In this document: positions 1 to 8,136 of the stretch, piece after piece
Numbering within the stretch: position 1 is the stretch's first letter
How the letters are laid out: every line of letters starts with the position of its first letter
From: Bacteroidales bacterium
GTDB lineage: Bacteria; Bacteroidota; Bacteroidia; Bacteroidales; UBA1715
NCBI GenBank assembly: GCA_024409235.1
Contig: JAKSUA010000002.1
Span: forward strand, 128,385-192,384
Length of the DNA: 64,000 bases
Direction: 5' to 3'
The notes under the pieces: model-generated
Seen by the model: the letters and a program-made list of their open reading frames with translations, nothing else
The model's database searches: none
What the model was told of the DNA's origin: nothing
Program-made: the position numbers and the translations under genes

Positions 1-2
1 TA

Positions 3-851
3 ACCGACGACGACAAAATCGTGCCACTTATACAGAAACGATTTGTTGTATATGAACAATTAGTTGAAATCCAAGGAGAAGTAAAGCGACCAAATGTTGT
101 GCAATACATTGACTCACATCAACAAATAGAAGCAAAAATTATTCCTCACGGATTTGACTTGTCGTCTTTCGACAAAGATTTATTTGTTGTGTACAGACAA
201 AACGGACGCTGGGACAAAACAATTAGTGGCATACAGCCAAGCCATATATCTGGTGATGGAAGTCTTATCTTCAATAATAATAGAAATGCACTTTTCGAAG
301 CTGGTAACGAATTTCGTCAATTTGTATTCAGAAACTTAAGAATAGCTACTTTCCCTATCGATTACATAACCAAAGAAAACGGATTATTCACCGTGTATCT
401 CCATCCCGACGACGATTGGCACGCAGCCTATACATCAACAACAGACTTAAACGGAAAATTCATAATACAAGAAGAAATAAGTCCACAATCATCTGATTAT
501 ACCGCAGATTACGCAACAGTAAAATTCACATTGCCATATCACAAAACAATGGATGACACGCTTAATCTATATGTCTGCGGAGAGTTCAACGACTGGAAAA
601 TGAATGAAGAAAATAAGATGACATACAACATTGAAAAACAACAATATGAGGCGTCTATTCTATTAAAGCAAGGCTGTTACAGTTACACTTATATTAGAGC
701 ATCAAACAACTTCAAAACAATTGATTTTTCGTCTATTGATGGCAATTTTTACCAAACAGAAAACGAATACGAAATATTCGTGTATTACTACGACTATAGC
801 ATTGGATACGACCGCTGTATTGGCTACAAAAGAATTTATACAAATTTTTAA
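3..851 (+). CDS. T9SS Plug protein (DUF5103), 3' part
   Basis: The reading frame is open from base 3, so the 5' end lies outside the window; the GTG at 21 is internal. The visible 282 residues match the C-terminal part of the DUF5103 / T9SS plug family, which closes the SprA translocon in the outer membrane. Typical family landmarks are seen: the segment ending in a VCGEFNDW-type carbohydrate-binding-like beta domain, then ENKMTYN, QQYEASILLKQG, a FYQTEN segment and a closing YDRCIGY. The family is usually about 400 residues, so roughly a third is missing. T9SS cargo with C-terminal sorting domains occurs elsewhere in the window, so the system is probably active. Assignment is by remembered family features. 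Confidence 0.88.
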   Translation, partial: TDDDKIVPLIQKRFVVYEQLVEIQGEVKRPNVVQYIDSHQQIEAKIIPHGFDLSSFDKDLFVVYRQNGRWDKTISGIQPSHISGDGSLIFNNNRNALFEAGNEFRQFVFRNLRIATFPIDYITKENGLFTVYLHPDDDWHAAYTSTTDLNGKFIIQEEISPQSSDYTADYATVKFTLPYHKTMDDTLNLYVCGEFNDWKMNEENKMTYNIEKQQYEASILLKQGCYSYTYIRASNNFKTIDFSSIDGNFYQTENEYEIFVYYYDYSIGYDRCIGYKRIYTNF

Positions 852-895
852 AGAAATAGATTTTAATAAGAATCCTAATTATTACATAATTTAAA

Positions 896-903
896 TACAT
901 TTG
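896..903 (+). promoter_or_regulatory. Promoter -7 box TACATTTG
   Basis: Matches the Bacteroidota -7 consensus TAnnTTTG, 18 nt before the ATG at 922. Transcription would begin near 910, which rules out the in-frame TTG at 901 as start of the lipoprotein gene. Confidence 0.6.
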
Positions 904-921
904 TTCATAACATTTCCTACA

Positions 922-1494
922 ATGAAACTTAAAAGAATAATCATTTTACTTGCAGCAAGTTGTCTTAGTTTTATGTCATGTAATATCAATCATGCAAAAA
1001 ACATAAAAGACTGTTCTTTCCGTTTAAATTCAATCTCAGAATTATGGGTTAACAACATTTCTTTTGACGGCAAGAAAAGTCTCATGGATTTTACGCCAAA
1101 TGAAGTTGCTTCCATTTCCAAAGGTTTAATGACTGATATGCCGATTATTTTTACTGCAAACATAACTATCGACAACCCAAATAATCAAAAAGCAGAATTA
1201 AGCGCCCTTGAATGGATTTTACTAATAAAAGATGTTGAAGTTGCAAACGGAACCATTAACGAAAAAATAAAAATTGGAGCTAATCAAAGTATTAGCCTTC
1301 CTATTGATGTGGAAACAAATACAAGTGTGTTAAAGAAATTCTCTCTTGCAGAAATAAAATCCATTATTTTTAATATAAGTTCATCAAAAGGACTTCCGCA
1401 AAACTCAACATTAAAAGTAAAACCAGCTATTAAGTTTGGCAGCACATTAATAAAATCACCTAATTATTTCACTATTAACGTTTCAGACAAATAA
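922..1494 (+). CDS. Putative lipoprotein, LEA14/WHy-like
   Basis: A 190-residue protein beginning MKLKRIIILLAASCLSFMSC, a lipoprotein signal peptide with the lipobox ending in Cys20, so it is probably anchored in the envelope. The body has alternating beta-strand character, with a region around FTANITIDNPNNQKAEL that resembles the LEA type 2 / WHy fold found in many Bacteroidota lipoproteins; this match is tentative. The ATG at 922 is chosen because a promoter box lies between it and the upstream TTG. It is the first gene of a tight cluster: the next starts 2 nt after its stop. Function unknown. Confidence 0.6.
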   Translation: MKLKRIIILLAASCLSFMSCNINHAKNIKDCSFRLNSISELWVNNISFDGKKSLMDFTPNEVASISKGLMTDMPIIFTANITIDNPNNQKAELSALEWILLIKDVEVANGTINEKIKIGANQSISLPIDVETNTSVLKKFSLAEIKSIIFNISSSKGLPQNSTLKVKPAIKFGSTLIKSPNYFTINVSDK

Positions 1495-1495
1495 A

Positions 1496-2995
1496 ATGGG
1501 TTTAAAAACAATCAGAAATATTGTTTGCTTCTTCCTGATATTCTCAAGTTCTCTTTATGCCCAAACTTCTAAATTTGAAAGAATTGAACTTGTAGAAGAT
1601 GAAATCAAATATTATGGTTGTGTACCATTCGGTGACAAGGGATTGCTGTTAAAAACGTTTGATTCAAAAAAACAAAACAACCACCGAGCAAACACCTTCA
1701 CCTACATAAAATATGATACAAGTTTTAAGGCACTTTCCTTTACAGATGTTTCCATACCTGCTAAAAAATCTGCTTATATAGATTATACTACAAAAGATAA
1801 ACACTACAATTTTGCATATCAAACCTCAGGAACATACTCTGTTTCTATCATAGATATCAACAATTTAAAGAGTCAGAATATTCAAGGAAAATTTCCTAAA
1901 AACACTATTATCAACACTATCCGAGCAACTGGAGATTTCATTTACTTTCTTGGCTACACAAAGGATCTTCCTATCCTACTTGCTCAGAATATTACAACTG
2001 GGAACTGTATTTTCGAAAAAATAATTCCACTTAACAAACGTAAATTCTCAATTATTTCCTTTGAGGCAAATGAAGAAAACAACGAGGCATATCTATTTAC
2101 AAAAGATGAAATCAAAAATGAACGAATAATAAAACTATATATTTATAAAGATGGTGATAAAACATATGAAACAACAATAAAATCACCTGATAATGATAAG
2201 TATATAGTATCAGCCTTTGCATCAAAATCACAAGACGGTTCTTATTTTATATCAGGAACTTATGGTAATTCTACAAAACACACAGAATCTTCTGTAGGAA
2301 TCTTCATTTCAAAATTAAATCAAGAAGGAAAAATTGAATTCACAAAATTCATAAACTACCTCGATATCAAAAACTTCACATCATATCTATCCGTAAGAAA
2401 ACAAGATAGAATAGAAAAGAAACAAGAAAAATTAAACAGTCAAAATAAAGAGCTTGAACTGAACTATTTAATGGTTCCACACAAAATCATAGAAAATAAT
2501 GGAACACATGTACTTGTTGGGGAAGCATATTATCCTACTTACAGACAAGAATGTCAACACATTTCCGGCCTTAACGGACAATCCATGCATTGTTATCAGG
2601 TTTTTGATGGATTCCAGTACACACATTTCTTTGTTTTAGGTTTCGATGAAAATGGAGAAACTCTTTGGACTAACTCTGCTCCGATGTATATTGAGGAAAA
2701 ACCATTTGCTATTACAAAATTTCTTTCCATAAGCAAAAATTTACCTAATCTTCAAATTATTTATTCTGCATGGGATAAAATCTTTGTTTGTAACTATAAC
2801 AACGGAGAAAACATAAGTATTGAAGAAATCTCGTACATTAATGAAGATGAAAAATTACTCACTTCAACAAGTAAAAATCGTTATTGGTATGGAAACAAAT
2901 TTATTTCGTTTGGAGTACAAAAGATAAAAAGCAAAGAAAACAAAGCAAAACGAGAAGTTTTCTTTATTGAAAAAATAGAAATACCTACAAAATAA
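1496..2995 (+). CDS. Secreted protein of unknown function
   Basis: A 499-residue protein with a clear signal peptide (hydrophobic residues about 7-20, ending LYAQ). The mature part is beta-rich with repeated strand-turn units and small segments such as YIVSAFASKSQDG and FVLGFDENGE, the look of a beta-propeller-type periplasmic or surface protein. I do not recognise a named family and no T9SS sorting domain is visible. A Lys/Gln-rich stretch lies near residues 300-320. It starts 2 nt after the lipoprotein stop, and its own TAA overlaps the next ATG by one base (TAATG), so the three genes are very likely co-translated. Confidence 0.6.
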   Translation: MGLKTIRNIVCFFLIFSSSLYAQTSKFERIELVEDEIKYYGCVPFGDKGLLLKTFDSKKQNNHRANTFTYIKYDTSFKALSFTDVSIPAKKSAYIDYTTKDKHYNFAYQTSGTYSVSIIDINNLKSQNIQGKFPKNTIINTIRATGDFIYFLGYTKDLPILLAQNITTGNCIFEKIIPLNKRKFSIISFEANEENNEAYLFTKDEIKNERIIKLYIYKDGDKTYETTIKSPDNDKYIVSAFASKSQDGSYFISGTYGNSTKHTESSVGIFISKLNQEGKIEFTKFINYLDIKNFTSYLSVRKQDRIEKKQEKLNSQNKELELNYLMVPHKIIENNGTHVLVGEAYYPTYRQECQHISGLNGQSMHCYQVFDGFQYTHFFVLGFDENGETLWTNSAPMYIEEKPFAITKFLSISKNLPNLQIIYSAWDKIFVCNYNNGENISIEEISYINEDEKLLTSTSKNRYWYGNKFISFGVQKIKSKENKAKREVFFIEKIEIPTK

Positions 2996-3510
2996 TGGCA
3001 TTAATAAAATCAGTTAGAGGATTTTCTCCTAAAATCGGAGAGAACTGTTTTTTAGCAGAAAACGCAACAATTATCGGTGATGTGGAAATGGGAAAAGACT
3101 GTAGTATTTGGTTTAATGCAGTACTACGTGGAGATGTTAATTCCATAAAATTAGGTAATTTAGTCAACATACAAGACGGTTCGGTGCTTCACACATTGTA
3201 CGAAAAATCTAAAATTGAGATTGGAGACAATGTTTCAGTAGGTCACAATGTTACAATTCACGGTGCAAAAATATGCAACAATGTATTAATTGGAATGGGT
3301 TCCGTTATTCTTGACAATGCTGTTATTGGAGAAAATTCAATCATTGCAGCCGGAGCTGTTGTTACAAGCGGTACAATTGTAGAACCAGGCAGTTTATATG
3401 CAGGTGTTCCTGCAAAAAAAATCAAAAATGTTTCTCCGGAACAAACAAAAGAAATGATTTATAAGATTTCGCATAACTACAGAATGTATGCGGACTGGTA
3501 CAAGGAATAA
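2995..3510 (+). CDS. Gamma-carbonic anhydrase family protein
   Basis: 171 residues forming a left-handed beta-helix of hexapeptide repeats (IGDVEMG, IEIGDNVSVG, VLIGMGSVI, VIGENSIIAAGAVV), followed by a C-terminal helix. The three histidines expected to bind the metal at the trimer interface are present: His66 (VLHT), His84 and His89 (GHNVTIHG). LRGDVNSI and NIQDGSVLHT are hallmarks of the YrdA/PaaY/CaiE branch. Whether it hydrates CO2 or acts on another substrate cannot be told; many members have weak or untested activity. It is translationally coupled to the secreted-protein gene upstream and closes the operon before a strong terminator. Confidence 0.88.
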   Translation: MALIKSVRGFSPKIGENCFLAENATIIGDVEMGKDCSIWFNAVLRGDVNSIKLGNLVNIQDGSVLHTLYEKSKIEIGDNVSVGHNVTIHGAKICNNVLIGMGSVILDNAVIGENSIIAAGAVVTSGTIVEPGSLYAGVPAKKIKNVSPEQTKEMIYKISHNYRMYADWYKE

Positions 3511-3540
3511 GTTTGTAATGCCTTTATGCATTACAAACTT
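3509..3540. terminator. Bidirectional terminator
   Basis: A perfect 13-bp inverted repeat (AAGTTTGTAATGC with its complement, 6-nt loop) followed by T-rich sequence. It lies between convergent genes and can serve both strands. Confidence 0.75.
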
Positions 3541-3543
3541 TTC

Positions 3544-3951
3544 TTACATCGGTGCACATAACGGATTACACTCTTCCGAAATCTCTTTACATCTTTTACG
3601 AGCACTGTCGGCAATCATTTCATCAAAATAGCAATCAACAACTACAGTGTTTGGTTCCTGAAACGATACCGATTTGTAAAACTTATCATCCTTCATCTGC
3701 TCATAGTATGTTTTTACATCAACAGTAGCATCAGTAGATGTAATTTCAAATATATGTTTGGTAACCTTGTTATTTTCATAATAATATTTATGGGTTTCCA
3801 ACATTGGTGTGCAACCACAGTCTTTATATCTTCCGAAGACCATTTTACCATTATCCTGATATAGTGAATTTGAATCTTCAGGCTCTTGAGATTCTGAGGA
3901 ACATGACGCGAGAATACTTACTAAAACAAGAAACAGTAACTTTTTCATCAT
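3544..3951 (-). CDS. Small lipoprotein, unknown function
   Basis: 135 residues with a lipoprotein signal (MMKKLLFLVLVSILASC). The mature part is small and carries several cysteines (GCTPM, VVDCYF, KRCKE, EECNPLC) that may form disulphides outside the cytoplasm. No recognised domain. Start could be the first or the second ATG (3951 or 3948). It lies 20 nt downstream of a larger lipoprotein gene and shares its transcription unit, ending at the bidirectional terminator. The cluster around it consists of exported proteins. Confidence 0.65.
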   Translation of the reverse strand: MMKKLLFLVLVSILASCSSESQEPEDSNSLYQDNGKMVFGRYKDCGCTPMLETHKYYYENNKVTKHIFEITSTDATVDVKTYYEQMKDDKFYKSVSFQEPNTVVVDCYFDEMIADSARKRCKEISEECNPLCAPM

Positions 3952-3971
3952 ATAATCACGTGATAATCAAA

Positions 3972-5402
3972 TTAAAATAATTTGTAAAGTAATGAAACTT
4001 TTATTCCTTCAGTTTCCAAGGATTCAGAACATAGAGCTTTTCCAGTTATGCAATCTGTAACAACTGTCATAAAGTTTCCGTTTACATTTTGTCCATATTG
4101 TATAAAAGCATTTTTTGATGCATTAAATTCTGGAGTAGGAGCATATCCCCAAGTTGCAACAATAGACGATTTATCTGTATTGATAGTGGAAACTTCTTTT
4201 TTTGTCACATCATAGACATAAATTTTTTCTAAGAGATTATTCTCATAAGCATACATATTTCCATTTAGTCCCTGAAAACAATCCTTTGTTTTAAATTCTG
4301 GAACTTCTATTGAAGAAAATTGTTCTGTTTCGGCATCAAAAGTCACCAAGTATCCGTTTTCTATATACGATACAACAGAACTTTCTGAGTATCTTGGCAT
4401 GCTATTGCTAATGGAACTATAAACGAAAGGAACAATTTGCGTTCTTACGGAATCTATGGCAACTGTTTGGTCTTCAACAGAAATTCTAAAGATAGAAATT
4501 TCACTTTTGTCAGCGTAATTTTTAATAGCGGAAATAAAAAACCACTTACCAGCTATAGAAACAATAACGTTGTTCTTGCCAGACTCCCAGTTTTTGTATG
4601 TATATATTGTTTCCGAGGTTCCGTTTGGGAAAAACACCAGAGGCTTCATTGTGTAGCCATCGTATGATGTGTCTTCTTGGTAGCACATACCTGCAACAAT
4701 GCCGTTTTTATTAACAACAAAGTTATTAAGGTTTGCTTGTGCAACAGTGGTAATTTCTGCGACATTAGTACCGTTGTCTGTAACTTTTACTACACGAGGA
4801 TTCGGGTCTGCTACAGAGATGTAGAATCCATTTTCTATAGGATAAAGCTTACCTGACGGCACTTGATAATCATTATACGGATCAATAGACAAGAAATCTT
4901 CTTTTAATTGATTCATATCTATAACAGAGCCATCTTTTTTTCGTATAAGGTATTGATATTCATTAGTACTATATTTTAAAGAAGAAACAAAAGATTCTAA
5001 TTCCTCAGGGTAATTTTCCTCATCAGTTAATACATATTTGCAATTACGCATCCAGATATATTCATTGCCAACTGAAATAAAAGATATTGGGAGAACCTGT
5101 AAGTTCTTATTAAGGAATTCCCGCGATTCATTGCTGATGCCAGGGGCATTGTATTGGAATTGAATGCTTTGCATTGTTCCGTCCAGGTCGATAACAAAAA
5201 GTTTAGGCATTGTGTCCTGTTCTTCTGTTGTTTCTGATTTCAAAAGATTTTGTTTTGCATTTTCTCCGACTGCCAAATATGCGGCTTCAGTTATGTTTAT
5301 ATGAGATAATACTACATTTTTCACTTGCGCAACGTCATTATTTTTTTTGCATGAAAACAATGCTATAGTTGCTGTTGCTGCTAATAAAACTAACTTTTTC
5401 AT
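3972..5402 (-). CDS. Lipoprotein, unknown function
   Basis: 476 residues starting MKKLVLLAATATIALFSCKK, a lipoprotein signal with Cys18. The mature protein is beta-rich with blade-like repeats (LFVIDLDGTMQSIQ, GFYISVADPNPRVVKV, YLVTFDAETEQFSS), suggesting a beta-propeller-type fold, but no family is recognised. It starts 4 nt after the stop of a T9SS-sorted protein; the same arrangement and a similar signal sequence recur at the right end of the window (63374-64000), so cargo plus lipoprotein looks like a duplicated pair. Co-transcription and perhaps partnership at the cell surface are inferred. Confidence 0.65.
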   Translation of the reverse strand: MKKLVLLAATATIALFSCKKNNDVAQVKNVVLSHINITEAAYLAVGENAKQNLLKSETTEEQDTMPKLFVIDLDGTMQSIQFQYNAPGISNESREFLNKNLQVLPISFISVGNEYIWMRNCKYVLTDEENYPEELESFVSSLKYSTNEYQYLIRKKDGSVIDMNQLKEDFLSIDPYNDYQVPSGKLYPIENGFYISVADPNPRVVKVTDNGTNVAEITTVAQANLNNFVVNKNGIVAGMCYQEDTSYDGYTMKPLVFFPNGTSETIYTYKNWESGKNNVIVSIAGKWFFISAIKNYADKSEISIFRISVEDQTVAIDSVRTQIVPFVYSSISNSMPRYSESSVVSYIENGYLVTFDAETEQFSSIEVPEFKTKDCFQGLNGNMYAYENNLLEKIYVYDVTKKEVSTINTDKSSIVATWGYAPTPEFNASKNAFIQYGQNVNGNFMTVVTDCITGKALCSESLETEGIKVSLLYKLF

Positions 5403-5406
5403 ATCG

Positions 5407-6303
5407 CTATTCTTTTATAAACGTTTGGCTTGTTGAATTATTCACAATTACTGTATAAACACCTTTCTTTAAATGAGAAACATTTATATCTGCCCTTTCA
5501 CCACACTCTGTTTGCAAAACTTTTTTCCCTTGTGCATCAATAATTTGGATTGAATTGTTTGCAGTTGGCAAACTTAGGTGCAGAATGTCTTGTACTGGGT
5601 TGGGAGAAACATAAAAATCCAATCTTGTTTCCACCAAAGACGTTTGACTACCCGGACATATGTCCTGTTGAAAAACAACATCTTCTTTTTCTGTAAAAGA
5701 CGTTAAGTAAGAACCTAAAACTGATGCAGATCCATAACTATGTAAAAGGCCACGTGTAGAACCAATTCCTTCTATCCACACAATCTTGTCGTCCAATGTT
5801 ATATGCTTTCTTAAATTACCCTGTAAGTCAGCTATTTGTTCGACTTTAGTTACCGTGTGGGTGCATTTCCCATCCTCAAAATCTTTTTTTCTTTCCTCGA
5901 ATGTTTTCTCTCCAATAAAACCTTGAAAATCAACAACTGCCTCTATTACGGAAACAACGTCACCCTCTTGCAAATCGAAGTCATATAAAAGATATTCCTC
6001 AGTAGAGTTTGTCGGCAGAAAATAGTACTTATTGTTTTCTTCACGAATAAACCCTGTAATTTTGAATTCAGCAGGTTGTCCGTGAAAATGAAAATCATCA
6101 AGTACTTCGTAATAGGAAAAATCATTTTTTTCTACAATATTTCCTAAACGAAGCGAATGCGAGTCGCCACAAGAAAAGCTTAATAATCCATTGTATAAAT
6201 AGGCTTCGTTCCAGACATTGTTTTCCTGAAGTAATTTTTTTTGTCCAAATGAACATATTGAAGAAAACAACACTATCAGATTCAAGATTAGAAATCGTTT
6301 CAT
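5407..6303 (-). CDS. T9SS type A sorting domain protein
   Basis: About 298 residues with an N-terminal signal peptide (MKRFLILNLIVLFSSICSFG) and a C-terminal type A sorting domain over the last 75 residues: FYVSPNPVQDILHLSL, then IIDAQGKKVLQ, then LKKGVYTVIV and a basic end. Such proteins cross the inner membrane by Sec and the outer membrane by T9SS, where the tail is removed. The central part is not recognised. An ATG three codons upstream (6312) is also possible. Just upstream are two copies of a 21-bp promoter-bearing repeat. The C-terminal coding sequence is clearly similar to the truncated gene at 63729-64000. Confidence 0.78.
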   Translation of the reverse strand: MKRFLILNLIVLFSSICSFGQKKLLQENNVWNEAYLYNGLLSFSCGDSHSLRLGNIVEKNDFSYYEVLDDFHFHGQPAEFKITGFIREENNKYYFLPTNSTEEYLLYDFDLQEGDVVSVIEAVVDFQGFIGEKTFEERKKDFEDGKCTHTVTKVEQIADLQGNLRKHITLDDKIVWIEGIGSTRGLLHSYGSASVLGSYLTSFTEKEDVVFQQDICPGSQTSLVETRLDFYVSPNPVQDILHLSLPTANNSIQIIDAQGKKVLQTECGERADINVSHLKKGVYTVIVNNSTSQTFIKE

Positions 6304-6313
6304 AACTATCATT

Positions 6314-6355
6314 TTTTACAAATTTAGATTAATATTTTACAAATTTAGATTAATA
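6314..6355. repeat. 21-bp tandem duplication carrying a promoter box
   Basis: Two perfect 21-bp copies (6314-6334 and 6335-6355) head to tail. On the minus strand each holds TAAATTTG, a match to the Bacteroidota -7 consensus. The downstream copy would start transcription almost at the first ATG of the T9SS cargo gene, the upstream copy about 20 nt earlier. The array begins directly at the stop codon of the M4 peptidase gene. Confidence 0.85.
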
Positions 6356-8125
6356 TTACTGAATTTTCAAGGTAGAACCAACTTTTATTTCTACATCACG
6401 ACTTAAAACTGTTTCTTGCTGAAAATTAATATTTAACGATGCATTTGACTTTACTGTTACATTATGCACTTCGACAGAACATTCGTTTATATTTCTGTCA
6501 GAATTTAATGTCTGATTTGCTAAAATGTATTGTGAACAAGTTCCAATACCAACTGCATACCACGCATTAGCAACGGATTTTGCAAAAGAAGAATTATTTG
6601 GGAACAAATCAGTTACAGCATTAATTGTACATTCTCGCATATGTGCAAAATCTGTATAAGGACGCAAGTATACGGTTTCTGCCAAATACACAATTTTTGC
6701 AGCATTTTCTATTCCTATACCTATTACATTATATGTATTGCCTAAATCATTTGTTCCCGAACCACCTTCGCTCAACAAATAGAACCAATAGTTTAACACA
6801 CCACTATTAGTATGTAGTCCACCATTATCATTAGTTCCATTCTCCCAATACGCTCCTCCATAGGTGTCTGGCTGTCCTTCAGTATTAGGATTACTCATAC
6901 TGCGTAACGCAATATGTCCAGAACGAATATTAATGTCTTCTCCACAGAGCCATGTTTGCTTATTTATTCCATAATTATTTTCCACACATGCCCCCCAAAT
7001 ATCACTAAGCCCTTCACAAATAGCTCCTGATTCTCCAAAATATTCAAGATTTGCTGTATAATCACATATAGCATGTCCTATTTCATGTGCAACAACGTCC
7101 AAACTTGTTGTGATATCAAAAAGACTATCTCCATCTCCAAAAAAGATACTGTTAATACTTGGATGCCAAGATGCGTTATCATAGTTTGTACTGTAGTGAA
7201 CATAACATGTTAAAGCTGCACCAGCATTATCATAACTATTTCTATTGAATTTATTATAAAAATAGTCATAGGTTTTCATTGCAGCCCAATGAGCGTCCAA
7301 TGCTCCGTCATCTTTGTTTGCATTATGGTATTCTGAATATGACCATAAGTTGTCGTTATCGGCAAAATCCGTTGCATTATATATGTTATTCGTATGATTT
7401 AAATTCTTTGTAAATATACCATTACCTCTTGTTAAATCTTTTAACACATATTTTGAAGTAGTTGTAGATGAAATAAGAGTTGTCTCTATCGTACGAGCTC
7501 CGTTGTATCGAGTGGTGGCAGTTCCATTAGCACAACGAATTAATGATGTTTTTTGTAGAATTTTTCCTGTATTTTCATCTATAACTACATTATAATCTGT
7601 TCCTATATCTTTTTTATCATAAACATGAACTTTGCATGCGTAATGCAAATCTTTATCCTCGATATCATACTGATTTTTCGCAAGTACTTTTTCTGTTTCA
7701 TATTGAAAATCGTAATCTGTTTTCGATGCAAATACTTCTTTTTCCGCAATTTGTAAAATATCTGATTCCATCAGTGAAGTCGCTTTTTTTATTGCATCAA
7801 CAGATGGATAATAAAAGCCATTGATTTTTACAATCTTGTTATCTTTTATGAGGACCGAAATATCTCCTTCTAATAACCTATACTCTCCAATATATTGGTG
7901 TAATTTCAATTGCTTATCATAAGAATCTACTATTTTAATGGATTCTTCCTTATATGTATTGAACAAAGTCTGTGAATCAATCCTAAGAAACTGTTTCAAG
8001 GTGTTGTCAAGTGTTGATTCGTCGTAGAAAATATCCTTATCAACATTAAGAAATATTTTTTGAACTTCCTGCGAATAACAAAATTCGCAGAAACATAAAC
8101 AAACCACCAGAAAAATTTTTTTCAT
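6356..8125 (-). CDS. M4 family (thermolysin-like) metallopeptidase
   Basis: 589 residues. After a signal peptide (about residues 1-18) comes a propeptide region of FTP/PepSY type, then the M4 catalytic domain. The zinc motif HEIGH is near residue 347, with the third ligand Glu in EGLSDIWGACVE about 20 residues later; HTNSGVLNYWFYLL carries the active-site region of the C-terminal lobe. It probably acts as a secreted protease. The last 60 residues (VTVKSNASLNINF to GSTLKIQ) form short beta-strands and lack a clear PNP-type sorting tail, so the secretion route is open. It follows the S74-domain gene by 11 nt. Confidence 0.9.
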   Translation of the reverse strand: MKKIFLVVCLCFCEFCYSQEVQKIFLNVDKDIFYDESTLDNTLKQFLRIDSQTLFNTYKEESIKIVDSYDKQLKLHQYIGEYRLLEGDISVLIKDNKIVKINGFYYPSVDAIKKATSLMESDILQIAEKEVFASKTDYDFQYETEKVLAKNQYDIEDKDLHYACKVHVYDKKDIGTDYNVVIDENTGKILQKTSLIRCANGTATTRYNGARTIETTLISSTTTSKYVLKDLTRGNGIFTKNLNHTNNIYNATDFADNDNLWSYSEYHNANKDDGALDAHWAAMKTYDYFYNKFNRNSYDNAGAALTCYVHYSTNYDNASWHPSINSIFFGDGDSLFDITTSLDVVAHEIGHAICDYTANLEYFGESGAICEGLSDIWGACVENNYGINKQTWLCGEDINIRSGHIALRSMSNPNTEGQPDTYGGAYWENGTNDNGGLHTNSGVLNYWFYLLSEGGSGTNDLGNTYNVIGIGIENAAKIVYLAETVYLRPYTDFAHMRECTINAVTDLFPNNSSFAKSVANAWYAVGIGTCSQYILANQTLNSDRNINECSVEVHNVTVKSNASLNINFQQETVLSRDVEIKVGSTLKIQ

Positions 8126-8136
8126 AAAAGCACATT

